Assembly: GCA_038503035.1 (NCBI GenBank) | Contig: JAVSML010024594.1 | Coordinates: 88,367-152,366 of the forward strand | DNA from: Crocodylus rhombifer | Taxonomy: Eukaryota > Chordata > Crocodylia > Crocodylidae | DNA length: 64,000 nt | Reading direction: 5' to 3' | Shown here: in pieces, positions 1-11,310 of the stretch | How the letters are laid out: every line of letters starts with the position of its first letter | Position numbering within the stretch: position 1 is the stretch's first letter | Made by a program: the position numbers and the translations under genes | Notes under the pieces: generated by a model | What the model saw: the letters and a program-made list of their open reading frames with translations, nothing else | Told to the model about the DNA's origin: nothing | Databases searched by the model: none

Positions 1-3000
1 ACATGCACAACATATTAATTGGGGTCTTTATAAGGCTCCCTCAATAGACTATTTCATTCCTGGTAAAACAGCAGCTGGTTCACCACTGTTGGCGACTCTT
101 CAAAACATCACTTTTGCTGGGGGCTGTTCTGCCACTGTTTGTTGTGTTGTTTTATTTTCCCTCTGGACAGCAGGAGCTGCGGCCATGATGCTACCTCACT
201 ACCCGGAGGCTCTGAACCACACGGGCACATTTGGATCTCGGACATTTCCTCGTACCGCGTGCACAACTCCATTGGAAAATGAAATGCTGGTTTATCATTT
301 CACTGCTCCTTGGCGCCCCTCCCCTGCATTTCTTCTCCAAGGCTTTGTCTTGGCTATGAATATTCAGATGAGCCATGATGTGATTACACTGTACAATTAC
401 TTGTGTCCATGGTGGTGGCGAAGGGCTGAGGAAAGGCAGAGCCAGGCTGGCTTGGAGCTTGGTCAGGGTTTGTTTTCTGTATTTTTCCTATCTCCGTGGC
501 GCTGCGGCACATGCAGATGTCGCTGTTGTTCTTTATAAAGCCCTAATGATATGCGAAGGCATAACGACCCCATTTGGGTGCAAAGCATCTACGAAATATT
601 AAGGGGGGGGGAAGAAAATCCTGACTGAAGGAATGTCCACATAAATTATTTTTATTTAAATGAGCTGGAAGGAGGAGGTGGCAAGTCGGAAGAAGTCACA
701 TGGAATACATGCATAGTATTAATATGCAGAAAGGTTATCACCAAGGAGAAGAGGCACCGCGGCGCAGAGCTCGAGACACACAGGCTCATTAGGGAGCAGC
801 ATGGCCCGCTGCACCATGGGCTTATCTACCCGTGCTCCCGTTGGAGCCACAGCCCCACACGCACGTGCTGCCAGGAGCCTCTTTTGGGATGGCAAGCTGG
901 CTGCCCAGAGAATTCCCAGTTCCATTCAGAAATGTCTCCAAGGCCATGTGCCAGGAGGGAGGGAGGGGAGAAGAGCAAACCCGGGGAGAGGCGGGTTCAT
1001 GTCTCAGTTGTGCAGCACAGACGGCTTCCAAAGAAACAGCCCGGAGGGTGGAGCGAGAACCCCGCCGTGTGCATCTGGCACAGCATGCACCCCGGGCTGG
1101 CGAGTGCCAGGCTCAGACGTGCTTGTCCAGGGGCAGGAGCACAGAGCAGCAGCAGAGCGGGGGTCCCTGCCCGGCTGGCTTTGTTCCATGGCTGCTGGAA
1201 GGCCAGGCGCAGGCTCTGGCATGGCGCTGGCACGGCTCAGCAGTCTGTGCAAGGGGGGCGTTCTTTGCCATCATGAGCAGCTGATGCTTCGACAGGGTGG
1301 AGGGAGCCCTCCCTCTGTGCAGCAAATAGGCCAGATCCTCCTGTCAGCTCAGCTCCAGCTTTGGGGAGTTTCTTCCCAGCTACAGCGGAAAATCACCGTG
1401 TGCAGGCAGCATGAGGCTGATTAGAGGTTCTTCTAGAAGGACTGTTCCTCAGAGCAGCTGGGGAACAAGGGGTTGAACAGCAACGCCAGAAGTACGAGGA
1501 ACCAGTGTTGAACCGCTGCAGGCCGCGGGGCTCCACATCCCTTCGAAGGATCCATGTCTGGGGGAGCGTACCCACAACCAGAGCACAAGCAGCTCCCACG
1601 GCGGCAACAGCATGGGCTGAGCTGGACCGGCAGCCAGAGCTGCCCTCCAGAGAGAGGCCTTTGTTCTTCTTTCTCCCTGTCTGCGAAAGCAGGCGGTGCT
1701 CAGAGAGCAGAGCCAGCCAGGTGGGCTCTGCCACGAAGAGAAATCCACCGTCACCCCACGCCGTGGGGAGAGACCCGCTCAGCTGCTCCGGAAATGCAGT
1801 GGGCCGGGTAAACCAGCTTGGTTCCCCCAGCCACACAGGCCGCCCTCCTTCACGTGGCCCTGAGCATCCATCACCATATGTTTGAGGCTCCTGTAGCCGG
1901 GGTTAAGCTGGCCCTGCCCAAGCAGGGAGCAGTGCAGAAGTGAGCACAGGAGAGGATGGCGGAGAGGGGAAGAGTGCTGTCCTCTGGCTCTGATCAGAGG
2001 TTGGCAGCCGGGAGGAGCCTGTGCAGACGACGGCCCTGGGTCAGCACTCCCCTGCTAGGCAGCAGTGAGTACTGCCAGGACGACCTAGCTAGCGTCGGCA
2101 GAGGGGTACGAGTGTGAGCATGGCACCGGGGCTTGAATAAAGCTGTTGCAACAGTTGTCCCAGAAACACTAAGAGACTGGCAGGATGGAGAGCTGGAGGC
2201 TGGCCTCCAGGATGGAGCAGATCACCAGCACTCCCTGAGGCCTGGACCGCTGGGCCAAAGTCATGGCCCTCCATCCTTAGCACTGGCAAACCTAGCATCA
2301 CAGGAGCACAGTCCATGAGAGAGCCGCCATTCTGCCTTGCCACAAGATAGGCCATTTGCTTTCACGTGAATACCCTCTACAAGCCTAAGGACTGACCTAG
2401 GCCAAACATTTTAGCCTCCACAAAACTAAAGCCCAGACAGAGAACAAGAGTCCCAGGAGCCACTGACCAGGTCCCTTGCAACAGCAGAGGCTGGCTGGGC
2501 AGGAGATGCCCAGATGATCCTAACCAGCAGTCTTGAGCCCAAGTTAGAGCAAAATGATGCCAGCCCAGCCCCCTGATCTGGGGGAAAAACCTCCTCCTGA
2601 CACCACACACCAGCCGGAGCTGAAAAAAGGAGCTGCTGTACGCCGCAGTGCACTGGCACCTACGCTCAGCACACCAGCACCGGGGCTGGCACCTATGCTC
2701 GGCACACATCGCAAGGTGCCCGGGGAAAGCCCCGCGGCAACCGGGAGGTGACAGAACGTCCACAAAGCTACTACACGAGCACTGGTGACAAGTGCCTTCG
2801 TGCCGCCAGGACCCTGTGCCTGGGCCAGGATACGAGGGTCATGGACGTCCTGGGGAAGGGAGAGAGGTGCCCATCTTTTTCCTCACTAGGCTTGGGTGCT
2901 TTGAGGCAGGACTAGTTCCTCTCACTGTCAGAAGAGGCTGGTGTAATGAGGCCTCAGTCCCCACACCAGTCTCTTGGGCACCACAGCCCCCAGCTGTTTT

Positions 3001-3944
3001 GGGTGGGTCAAGGGGTAGAGAGAGCAGGGGTCTGAAAGCAACTGTGTCTCATGTGCTGGGAACTGGGCCTCCAGTCTGACTGGGTGGTATGAGAGGGGCA
3101 GGGGTATGGGAGGAGGAACCCCCCTGCCTGGGCCTGGGCTCTGGTGTGAACTGCTGCCGTTGCACCCCTTCCCCAGAGGAAGGGCTCTTCCTAACAGCGT
3201 GTGCAGACAGGCGCGTGCCATGTCTGGGGCTGGGCCGGGTCTCAAAGCTGACCAGAGCTGCAGGCGCTGTGCTTGGGAAAGCCTAGCTGTGAGCATTAAA
3301 CACCCAGGGCTGCACCCTGAAAACACAGCCTGGCCGGCTCCAAGACTGGCTGGAGCCACCACGGGGCAGCTGCAGTTTCCCCAAACATGACAGCGAACCC
3401 CGGACCCAGATCCCTACACCCGCTCTGCTGTGCTCCCAGGAGCCTGCACCACCTGCCACAGCTTCTCTACGCTCTTGGTTGAACGGCAGGGAGCGCAGGG
3501 TGGCCAGCAGCTTGCCAGATGGATCAGGAGAGGGAGACATCAGACCCGGGTTGACTGGGCCCCGGGTGGGGAGGTGGCAGCTCCTTCCCACACGTGGCCG
3601 AAGGTGGCTCATCATGCGAGACGGGGGGAAGGGCGGTGTCAAGGGCATCCTGGGGGACACGTCCATGCAGCACGGGCCGAGGGTGCCAAGCCTGCCTCAC
3701 ACCGGGGCGCAGGAGCTGGTCCACAAGAGCCTTGTAAGGAGCAGGCTGTGATCCAGGCTGGTGCTGGTGGAAGGGGTCACCTAAGGGAAGGGAGGCTGCG
3801 AGGCCTGCCTGCGTCAACTGCACAGGGGCCATGGTGACAGCGGGGAGTCATCGCAAGAACCCAGCTCCTGGCTCCAAAGCAGACGTGGCAGAGCAAGCAA
3901 GGAAGGGAGCACTAAGAGCAGTTGCAACAAAGCAAGGGTATGCT
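1..3944. other. No gene recognised; GC-rich tract from about 740
   Basis: The first 700 bases are AT-balanced. From about 740 to 3,900 the sequence is GC-rich, with many overlapping open frames on both strands. That is what GC-rich non-coding DNA produces, and none of the frames shows a recognisable domain. No transposon ends were recognised. Confidence 0.5.
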
Positions 3945-4110
3945 GGGATCATAGAAAAGCAGGGGCCCTCTAGTCCAGCCCCTGCCCGAGGCAGGATCAC
4001 CCCTGCCCAAACCAGCCAAACACAGTCTTGTCTAACCTACTGCTAAAGCTACACACACAGCCTATCCCACAGCTACAGGGCAGAGCACCCAAACCTGCCG
4101 CAGACAAAGC
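3945..4110 (-). mobile_element. CR1 LINE 3' fragment
   Basis: The plus strand reads gatcatagaaaag, then ctctagtccagcccctgcc and gaggcaggatcacccc. This is the reverse complement of a CR1 3' terminus (tail side at the low coordinate). The upper border is approximate. Confidence 0.75.
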
Positions 4111-6329
4111 AGGGGGCGAGAGCTGTCAGCGTCCTGCTCCTGGGAGGCTTATAAAAAACCCTTGAGAGATCCAAAGAGGAGGGCCACAACCCTGGGACAG
4201 AGGAGACAAAACTTCCACCGGGCTCCCCCCACTCCTTTGTATCCGCCTGGGGGCATCATGCTTTCAATGTGCGGGGTTTCCGTGTCAGGAACAGACAGGG
4301 GAGGTTGGTCATGCAGTGATGGAGGCCAGGGCTTGCCAGGGGATGGTGAAACAGCTGCAAAAGCAGTGTGTGCAAAGCTTGAGTGGGACCATTGCTCCTG
4401 GAGGAGCGTGGCTGAACCCAAAGGGGCTGCTTGAAAAGCCAAGCCTAAGGAGGGAAAGCAATCCTGGGCATGGTCTCTGTGCCCAGCCAGCCCTCCCACA
4501 AGGCATCGTACGCACTTTCTGCTGTTTAGTTTTCCATATATTGGTCCAGGGAACCCCCAGCAGAAAGGGGACATCTGCCCAGCATGGACTTCAGCAGGAC
4601 TGCTGCTCTGTATCTGGTATGTTAACCACAAACAAATCTAAGTGCCGCATCTCCTGGCCTGCTTGTAAAGACAAGGGCTAAGACACAGACTGCCCTGGGT
4701 CCCCTCGCATCCAAGAGTACATGAATTCAGAAAAACAGGCAGTGAGTCCCTCTTGGCACCCTGATATGAGAATAAAGCAAAGACAGCTTCCCACATGGGA
4801 CTTGCCTGGCCTTAGCTGGAGGGCAGGCTCCAGCCCCAGGGGGACCACTGCTGCTGTCTACAAGCTGTTTTACGTGCACCGGTGTGAAGTGTCGCTGGCA
4901 TCCGCTTCTCTGGTTACATGCAGGCCACCACCCAAGGCAGCTCTGGGGAAGGACAGTTGTTTTAAAGCTGCAGGAGCCATTGCTCTGCCTGTCATTTTAC
5001 CAAACACCCTGAAGAAATTGCTACTTAGGAAAAGGAAATTCAAACATTTATGAAACATATTGCTATTCAGAAAAAGAGAGAACTGTTTTGCAAATAGTAG
5101 CACTATTGAAAGGGGGGAAGAAGAGCATCAGTCATTGGATATTACATATAAGCAGTTTATTAAAGAATTAAATATTTATAGACTATAAAGCAAGCAGGGC
5201 GATGAGTCGCAAACAGCTTGCTGAGAAGTACATTATAAAACAATGAGTCTGTCAGTGATTGATAAAGTATGGAGAACACAAATGTTTTATAAAATCACTA
5301 AGCTAGCTATGAATCTCCAAAGCTGCACAATGAGATGCTGGAACAGCTATCATGGCTTCCGCTGCAGCATGTGCAGGAAGCCAGCATGGAGGGGACGAGA
5401 TCTGAAGAGAGCTGCAGAGAGCAGAGATGAGCACAGTGCTTGTGAGGGGGGACTCAAAGCCATAGACAAGAGTCAGTTTTTGGATTATTCTAAACAAACC
5501 TGTTTGCGTCTCCAGTGTTTTGAACTCCCTACATTGGTCGGTGCAGATACTCCAAGTGGCAGCTTCCTCCCACCAAACAAACTTACTCAAGTGGGATTCA
5601 AGGCCTCTGCCCTCACTCAGTTTTGGCCATGGGCATGGGCCTAAAGAAGAATTAAGGTCTCTAGCGCATGTACTTGGAATACATCATTTCCAGCCCCTTT
5701 TAACATGCGGCACTTGCCTGGAGCAGGGGCAGCGGCGCTAGAAGTCTGCAGGTTTTCTGTCTGTGAACACTAACAAACAGTGTCGAGACAGCTCCAGCAT
5801 CACTCACTGTGACTTTGGGAGAGACCCTTTTTTTCCAGTAACTATTTGACAAAAGACTCTCCAAATGTTTCATCATTTTTTGGGAGCCAGACCAAGTCCT
5901 AGAAACCTTTGTGATTTCTAATGCTAGAACTCAAACCTTCTGCCGTCGCAAGTATTTTCTACAAATGTTTCTACAAATGTCATTCTGGTTTGATTTTTGA
6001 AATCACTCAAGTTACTTGGGACCACAAGTACCTCTGAAACTCAGTCACAGCTCCCAAATCACTCTGGCACTTCTGAAAACCCCAGCTGTTTCTGCAAAGA
6101 CAAACACTTCTATGGCTACAATCCTCCTCTGGAAGTAGGCAAACATTTTTGCTGCTAAACACTCAGTGGAGAGGGGTGCAGAGGACAGAAAACTGTGGCT
6201 TCACCCCCAAATGTGACTTGAACTCCCATGAAGGATTATCTTGTCCAATTTGCACTGAGCCTGTCAGGAGAGTGCAATGTGCCCAAAAGACCTACAGCAC
6301 TGGCCACTATCAGTGCAACAATAACTAAT
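4111..6329. other. No gene; AT-rich conserved-element-like stretch at about 5,030-5,300
   Basis: Nothing coding was recognised. The stretch around 5,030-5,300 is AT-rich, with TTTATTAAAG and AAATATTTATAG runs and homeodomain-like ATTA/TAAT cores. It lacks transposon ends, which is the texture of many vertebrate conserved non-coding elements. Conservation itself cannot be seen from one sequence. Confidence 0.35.
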
Positions 6330-7690
6330 GCTGTCCACATCTGCGTTGCCTTCACAAGTCACCAAGCATTGCAATGATGTCCAACAGGCTCCTCCATTTG
6401 ACTGCACTGATCCCTTCCCCACTGTATTCACCCTCTTCTGCACCTTCCTCTTTGTTGCACTCCAACTCTCTTCATATAAGCAGACCCTGATCTCCCTGAT
6501 CCTCAAAAAACATCCCTTAGCCTCAGGGTCAGTTCCCAGCGTGCCCTCAGATCAGAGTCTCTTTTCCATATCTTACCCTCATGGGGTTTGGAGACACCAG
6601 TCTCTGCGGGTCAGATTCACAGATGCTAGGGTCGGAAGAGATCTCAACAGATCATCAAGTCCGACCCCCTGCCTAGGCAGAAAAGAGCGCAGGGGGCAGA
6701 TGCCTATCCAGCCTTCTCTTAAAGACCCCCAAGGTAGGGAAGAGCACCATCTCCCCATGATGCCAGTTCCAAATTTTGGCCACCCTTACCGTGAAGAAGT
6801 CCTACCTTCCTGCCTCAAGTGACCATGCTGCCCCTGCCTCTTCAGAGAAGCCTTCTTACCTCCCATCTCTTCTCTCTGGGGTTGCCCAGGCTCCACCCTC
6901 TCCCATATGCCTTTTCTCTCCTGCATCCAGGACCTCTTGCTCCATCATGGACCTGCCTCCTCCCAAGCAGGAGTGCATCTGAGCTCGTCTTCCTGATGCC
7001 ACTTCTTGGGCCTCTTGTCTTCAGCCCGAGCAGCGAAGACAACCCTCTGTGCTCCTGCCTGCTCTGTCACTGCAAGCACCTTTGCTGTAGCCTGCCACTC
7101 AGGTCTGCAACCCAGAGCTCACTCTCGACTCCTCCCTTTCTCTTGTTCTGTACAACTGGGCCGTTTTCTCGTACACTGTTTCTTCCTCCCCAGCAACTCC
7201 AAACTTGTTCTCCTCTCTCTCCTCAAAGCTTCATCTCTTGTTCAGGCCTTGTTACATCCTGCCCAGATTACTGCAACACCCTCCTTTCCAGCTTTGCATA
7301 GATGCATGTGCTACCTCCTCTCCAGCCAATACAAAATTCACCCCGGCCTGGTGGCATGAGGGCATTACTCCCTATTCTGGAGCCTCCGAGAGGCTTCCTT
7401 GTCCCATGGCATAGCCACAGCAAGCTCCTCACTGTTCCTCTCAAAGCTGTAGGTAGCTCTGCCCCTCCACCCTCACCCCATCTCCTCACTCTTTGTGGCC
7501 CTTCCACCATGCAGTGCTCCCTGCCTTGACCCCTTGCTGTCACGTCACCATCACCCATCTTCTCCCATGCACCCTCCTTTGGACAGAGTTTCTGCCAGGC
7601 CCCTACATACCCTGCCCACATCCAAGCTCCTCTTAGAGACCATCTCCACCTATGCTGCTGTAGGGATTTGTGCAGACAGCTGAAGCATCA
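6330..7690 (+). mobile_element. Decayed L2-clade LINE, split by an antisense CR1
   Basis: Two parts flank the CR1 at 6,605-6,822. The left part contains a run translating as KQTLISLILKKHPLASGS, matching the segment of L2-clade ORF2 that precedes the NYRP motif. The right part contains LVTSCPDYCNTLLSSF, close to the conserved L2 reverse-transcriptase C-terminal pattern LV-S-DYCN-LL. Frames are broken by stops and shifts, so it is an old relic. The borders are approximate. Confidence 0.65.
6605..6822 (-). mobile_element. CR1 LINE 3' fragment inside the L2 relic
   Basis: The plus strand reads gattcacagatgctagggt, cggaagagatctcaac and ccgaccccctgcctaggcag, the reverse complement of a CR1 3' end with its UTR and terminal coding part. 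It interrupts L2-like coding sequence, so it inserted later. Confidence 0.75.
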
Positions 7691-10600
7691 ACTGCCTCCA
7701 CTCCTTTCCCCAAGCCCCAGAGAGCCGTGCTCTCAAGGCAGGCGAGTCACAGGAACCTGCAGAGCCGAGGTACCAGCACGCAACTTGAGCAGATTCTCAC
7801 CTGTGGTCAGCACATAGCTGCAGGATTCTGGACAGGGAACTGCAGCTAAATAGGAGCCAGACAACTGCCCTCCCAAAGTGAGCATCAGATCCAGAGACCA
7901 AGCCAGAAAACCAGCAGGGCCCAAAAGCACGTGCAGAACGCCAGGTAGCAGCCCTACAGATCACTATGATGGCAAGCATCAGAGAGGCAGGCCATCAATG
8001 TCACTTTAGATCTGGCAGAGTAAACTCTAAAGCTAACATATTGACAACCTAGCTCAGATATAAACATGCCTTAATGCTGAACCTAATCCACTTAGACAGG
8101 CACTGAGTGGAAGTGGCATTCCCTTTACGCACATCCCAAAAGCTGTGGAAGCCTCGCAGACTTCCCGAATGCCCTCATCCTAGCCAAAGAAAAATACACG
8201 TCCTCTTGCCACATATGGTCTGATTCAAGAGTCTTGGGGAAGGGGCGAGGTTTCAGCAAGAATACAGAGAGATCTGTGATCGGGTTCAGGTAGAACTTGC
8301 CTGGGTTGTCCTGCATCCACAAATGACAAGGATGCAGGACAACTCTGCTCTAGAGAAGAGGCAGATAGGAAGGCAAGCCACTACAGCCTGGGACGTACTC
8401 ACATTCTCTGACACAACTAAAAATCCTGTCTGTAGTAACAAGTGACACCAGAAACAGGCTCCTGTGATGCAGGAGATGAATCTAGTGACCTTTCAGCCCA
8501 GGCTGTGGTCCTGTGACAACAGGATCTAGCTGGGGGGAAGCCATTAACTAGGACCCTGGTTAGGGTGGGATAGATGAACTGTCTAGTGACAGGCATTAAC
8601 ACAAGAAGCAGTGCCCTGGAGGGAGAGCAAAGAGAGGCTGGAAAGGAAATGCCCGGCTACAACCTGTAGTGCAAAACTAAATGAACACAGCGTGGTTATC
8701 CACTGCTTGCGAAAAGACTTCCAGACTTGAGAGAAACATCTTAGTTTAAAGTGACTCTGGAACTGCAGCAGCATCTCCTGCATTTCCCAAGAGCGTGACA
8801 GCTCAGAAACAGCTGCGAGGTAAAGCTGACTCCTGAGAGAGCGGCCCTGATGACACTGGCAGGAGAAACACTCCCCCGAGAGATGCAAGAGATCTGCATA
8901 CCAGCAACACCTGGCTGGTCTGGAGCAAATCAGCAGGACCTGGGCACTATTTCACTCTACTTTTTCAGTAGCAATAGAAGCAGTGAGAAGCCACGAAGAA
9001 GCTCTTTGTTCCTGTCCAGCAGGAAAGCAGCTGAAAACAAATCTATTCACCTCAGTCTGGAACAGAGCAAAGGGCCCGGCTACATTGTACTTGTCACAAT
9101 GCCTATAAAGCAGGCAGCTCTACTTCTTGAACCGATGAGACTATACTTCTCCAGGTTTATACAGCAGAACGTGCAAAAAGAACAGATTTACAATAAATGT
9201 AACTCTTCAAGAAGCTTCCTATTTCACACATACTGGTCACATCAATGCTAACAAGACTTTGGGCAGAAAAGCTTACCCCCACAATAAAAAGGACACGTTG
9301 GAAGTTTTTTGTTCCTGAAATTCTACAGTCATGTCTCCTTGTCATTACACACGTATTCAAAAACATAAAAGCTACCTTGCTGTTGTTAACACTGGTCAAA
9401 AAGGCAAATCCTGATGCACAGACCACGGTGGAATAGCAATCACAGTGGGAACAAGGTGCATGAAGAGTATGCAGTGTTCAGAAACTACATAAATACAGGT
9501 AAGAGTGAGGGGAAAGAGTGCTGTGTGAATGGGGCGATAGACTGCAAACATGAGAAAATGTACCAAGGATAAAACAATTAATTGGGTCAAAGTCACCAGC
9601 ATGAAGTGCTGCTATTTTAGACTTATTTTGATAAGTAGCAAGGACATTTGTTGTACAAAATAATCTTGGATTGAGCCATTTTGAGTTGATTCTGTTCAAC
9701 TAACTGACAGAATTAACAATATTAGATCTGTGAGGTGTTTTATTGCAAAAGGGCATTTTGAGAAACGAAGGAAATTAAGTTAGTGAAGCCAGCTAGAGTG
9801 GGGAGCTCAGGGGCCTGGGTCTGGGCAAGGCCTGCATTTCTGTAAGTCAAATGTGCAAACACTGTCAGAAATCTGCATCCTGAACAATGGATGAACACTG
9901 GTAGGAAAGGACTCCTGACCTAACTGGACGAAGAGCTACCTCAGCAACGATAAGGAGTCAGCAGTCTGCAAGAAATGGGAAACAAGCACTGATGAGCAAA
10001 GGAAAGGAACATCTGAGAGGTCAGGAATGTAAGGGTAAAGCAAGAATAGGCAAAGCTCAAGCTGAGTTAGGCCTTGCAAGGGAAATCAAAACAAACAGCA
10101 AGACTCATTACCCATACAAGTAAAGTAGAAGTGCATCTGCTGCACAGTGTGGCTAGGGTCAAGATTAAAGAGAACCTAGGAAAGGCTGAAAGCTAAACCA
10201 AACCCAAGCCTGTTTTCAGCAAGGACTGTAAGGTAGCACATGGAGACAAAGGCAGCATAGCTCATAGGAGCAGCAAACAGAACGAGAGGTTACCAGCATC
10301 CTAAAGCTTAATGCTTTCAAACGAACAGACTGTATAATCCCCGCCCCAGAAAATCAAGAAATGACATGTGACATTGCAAGTCCAGCCGCAATATCGTTTA
10401 ATGCATGTATCAGGTCGGAAGCAATATCTTTGGCTTGAAAAACAGAATCACAGTGCATACATTCAAAGCAAGGAGAAAGCTCTCCTGACCATTGGTATGA
10501 CTTCAATTATACACAAATTGCAAAGGAAAGATCAAATAAATCATTAGGAAGCAAACAAACAATGGGATAAAAGACAACATGGGTCTACCAGGGGAAAAGT

Positions 10601-11034
10601 GTGTCAGAGCAGCCTGATGTCAAAATAAATGGACATCCCGGACGAGCCCCTTGTTGGGCCTTGGGCTTTAGGGTTGGGGATCACTAACTGTCCCTTTATT
10701 AACTTAGTGAGGAAGGCTTTCAACTAGGTTCTCCAGGGGATGGAGACCAAAGCCCTGCAGTAAGCGGGAAAGTGGGAGACCTGGAGGAAGAGCAAGCAGG
10801 AAGGGACAGGAACATGCTCTCGTACTTCCTGAGAAATCAGGGCAATCAATTCATCACCTCAGGTGCCTATACACAAATTCCTGGCACCTGAGAAACAAGC
10901 AGGAAGAATTGGAAGTCCTTGCTTGGTCATGGAGCTATGGCGTGATTGGAATAACAGAGGCCTGGTGGGAGCTCGCATGCCTGGAGCACGGTCATGGAAG
11001 GGCACCACCTGTTCAGCAAGGATAGGCGGGGTGT
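7691..11034. other. No gene recognised
   Basis: This is mixed intron-like sequence. Short splice-like pairs exist (for example around 7,801-7,840 on the minus strand), but their frames do not resemble a protein. No clear transposon ends were found. Confidence 0.4.
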
Positions 11035-11310
11035 CAGATGACAGGACAAGGAACAATGGGCTCCAGGGGCAGCAAGGGAACATGAGGTTAGATATTAGGA
11101 AACTGTTTCTCACTAGGAGGACAGTAAGACACTGGAACAGGCAACCCAGAGAGGTGGTGCAGTCTCCATCCTTGGAGGTTTTCAAGACCTGGGTAGACAA
11201 AGCTTCGGCTAGAATGATTTAGTTGAGGATGGTCCTGCTTTGAGCAGAGGGTTGGACTAGATGCGACCTCCTGAGGTCCCTTCAACCCTCATTTTTTATG
11301 ATTCTAAACA
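11035..11310 (+). mobile_element. CR1 LINE 3' end
   Basis: It includes coding-end remnants (gttagatattaggaaactg, ggcaacccagagaggtggtg) and the typical ending gggttggactagatg, gaggtcccttcaaccctc and tatgattcta. The orientation is plus and the 5' end is truncated. Confidence 0.85.

Noticed and set aside
89..538. 149-codon plus-strand open frame near the window start
   Set aside because: No domain, no ATG at its beginning, a cysteine/tryptophan-rich tail without pattern, and no splice context.
801..1836. Several overlapping open frames on both strands
   Set aside because: GC-rich sequence with few stops gives open frames in all phases; none looks protein-like.
3453..3510. Minus-strand exon-like 58 nt reading LLATLRSLPFNQERREAVA
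   Set aside because: The text is protein-like and the donor is usable, but the length is not a multiple of three, it has no heptads, and it lies in a GC-rich patch where open frames are common.
7801..7839. Minus-strand 39-nt stretch with acceptor CTGCAG and donor GTGAGA
   Set aside because: Splice sites are decent, but the peptide (FPVQNPAAMC- or PCPESCSYVLTT-like) does not fit the coiled-coil gene, and chance pairs of this quality are expected.
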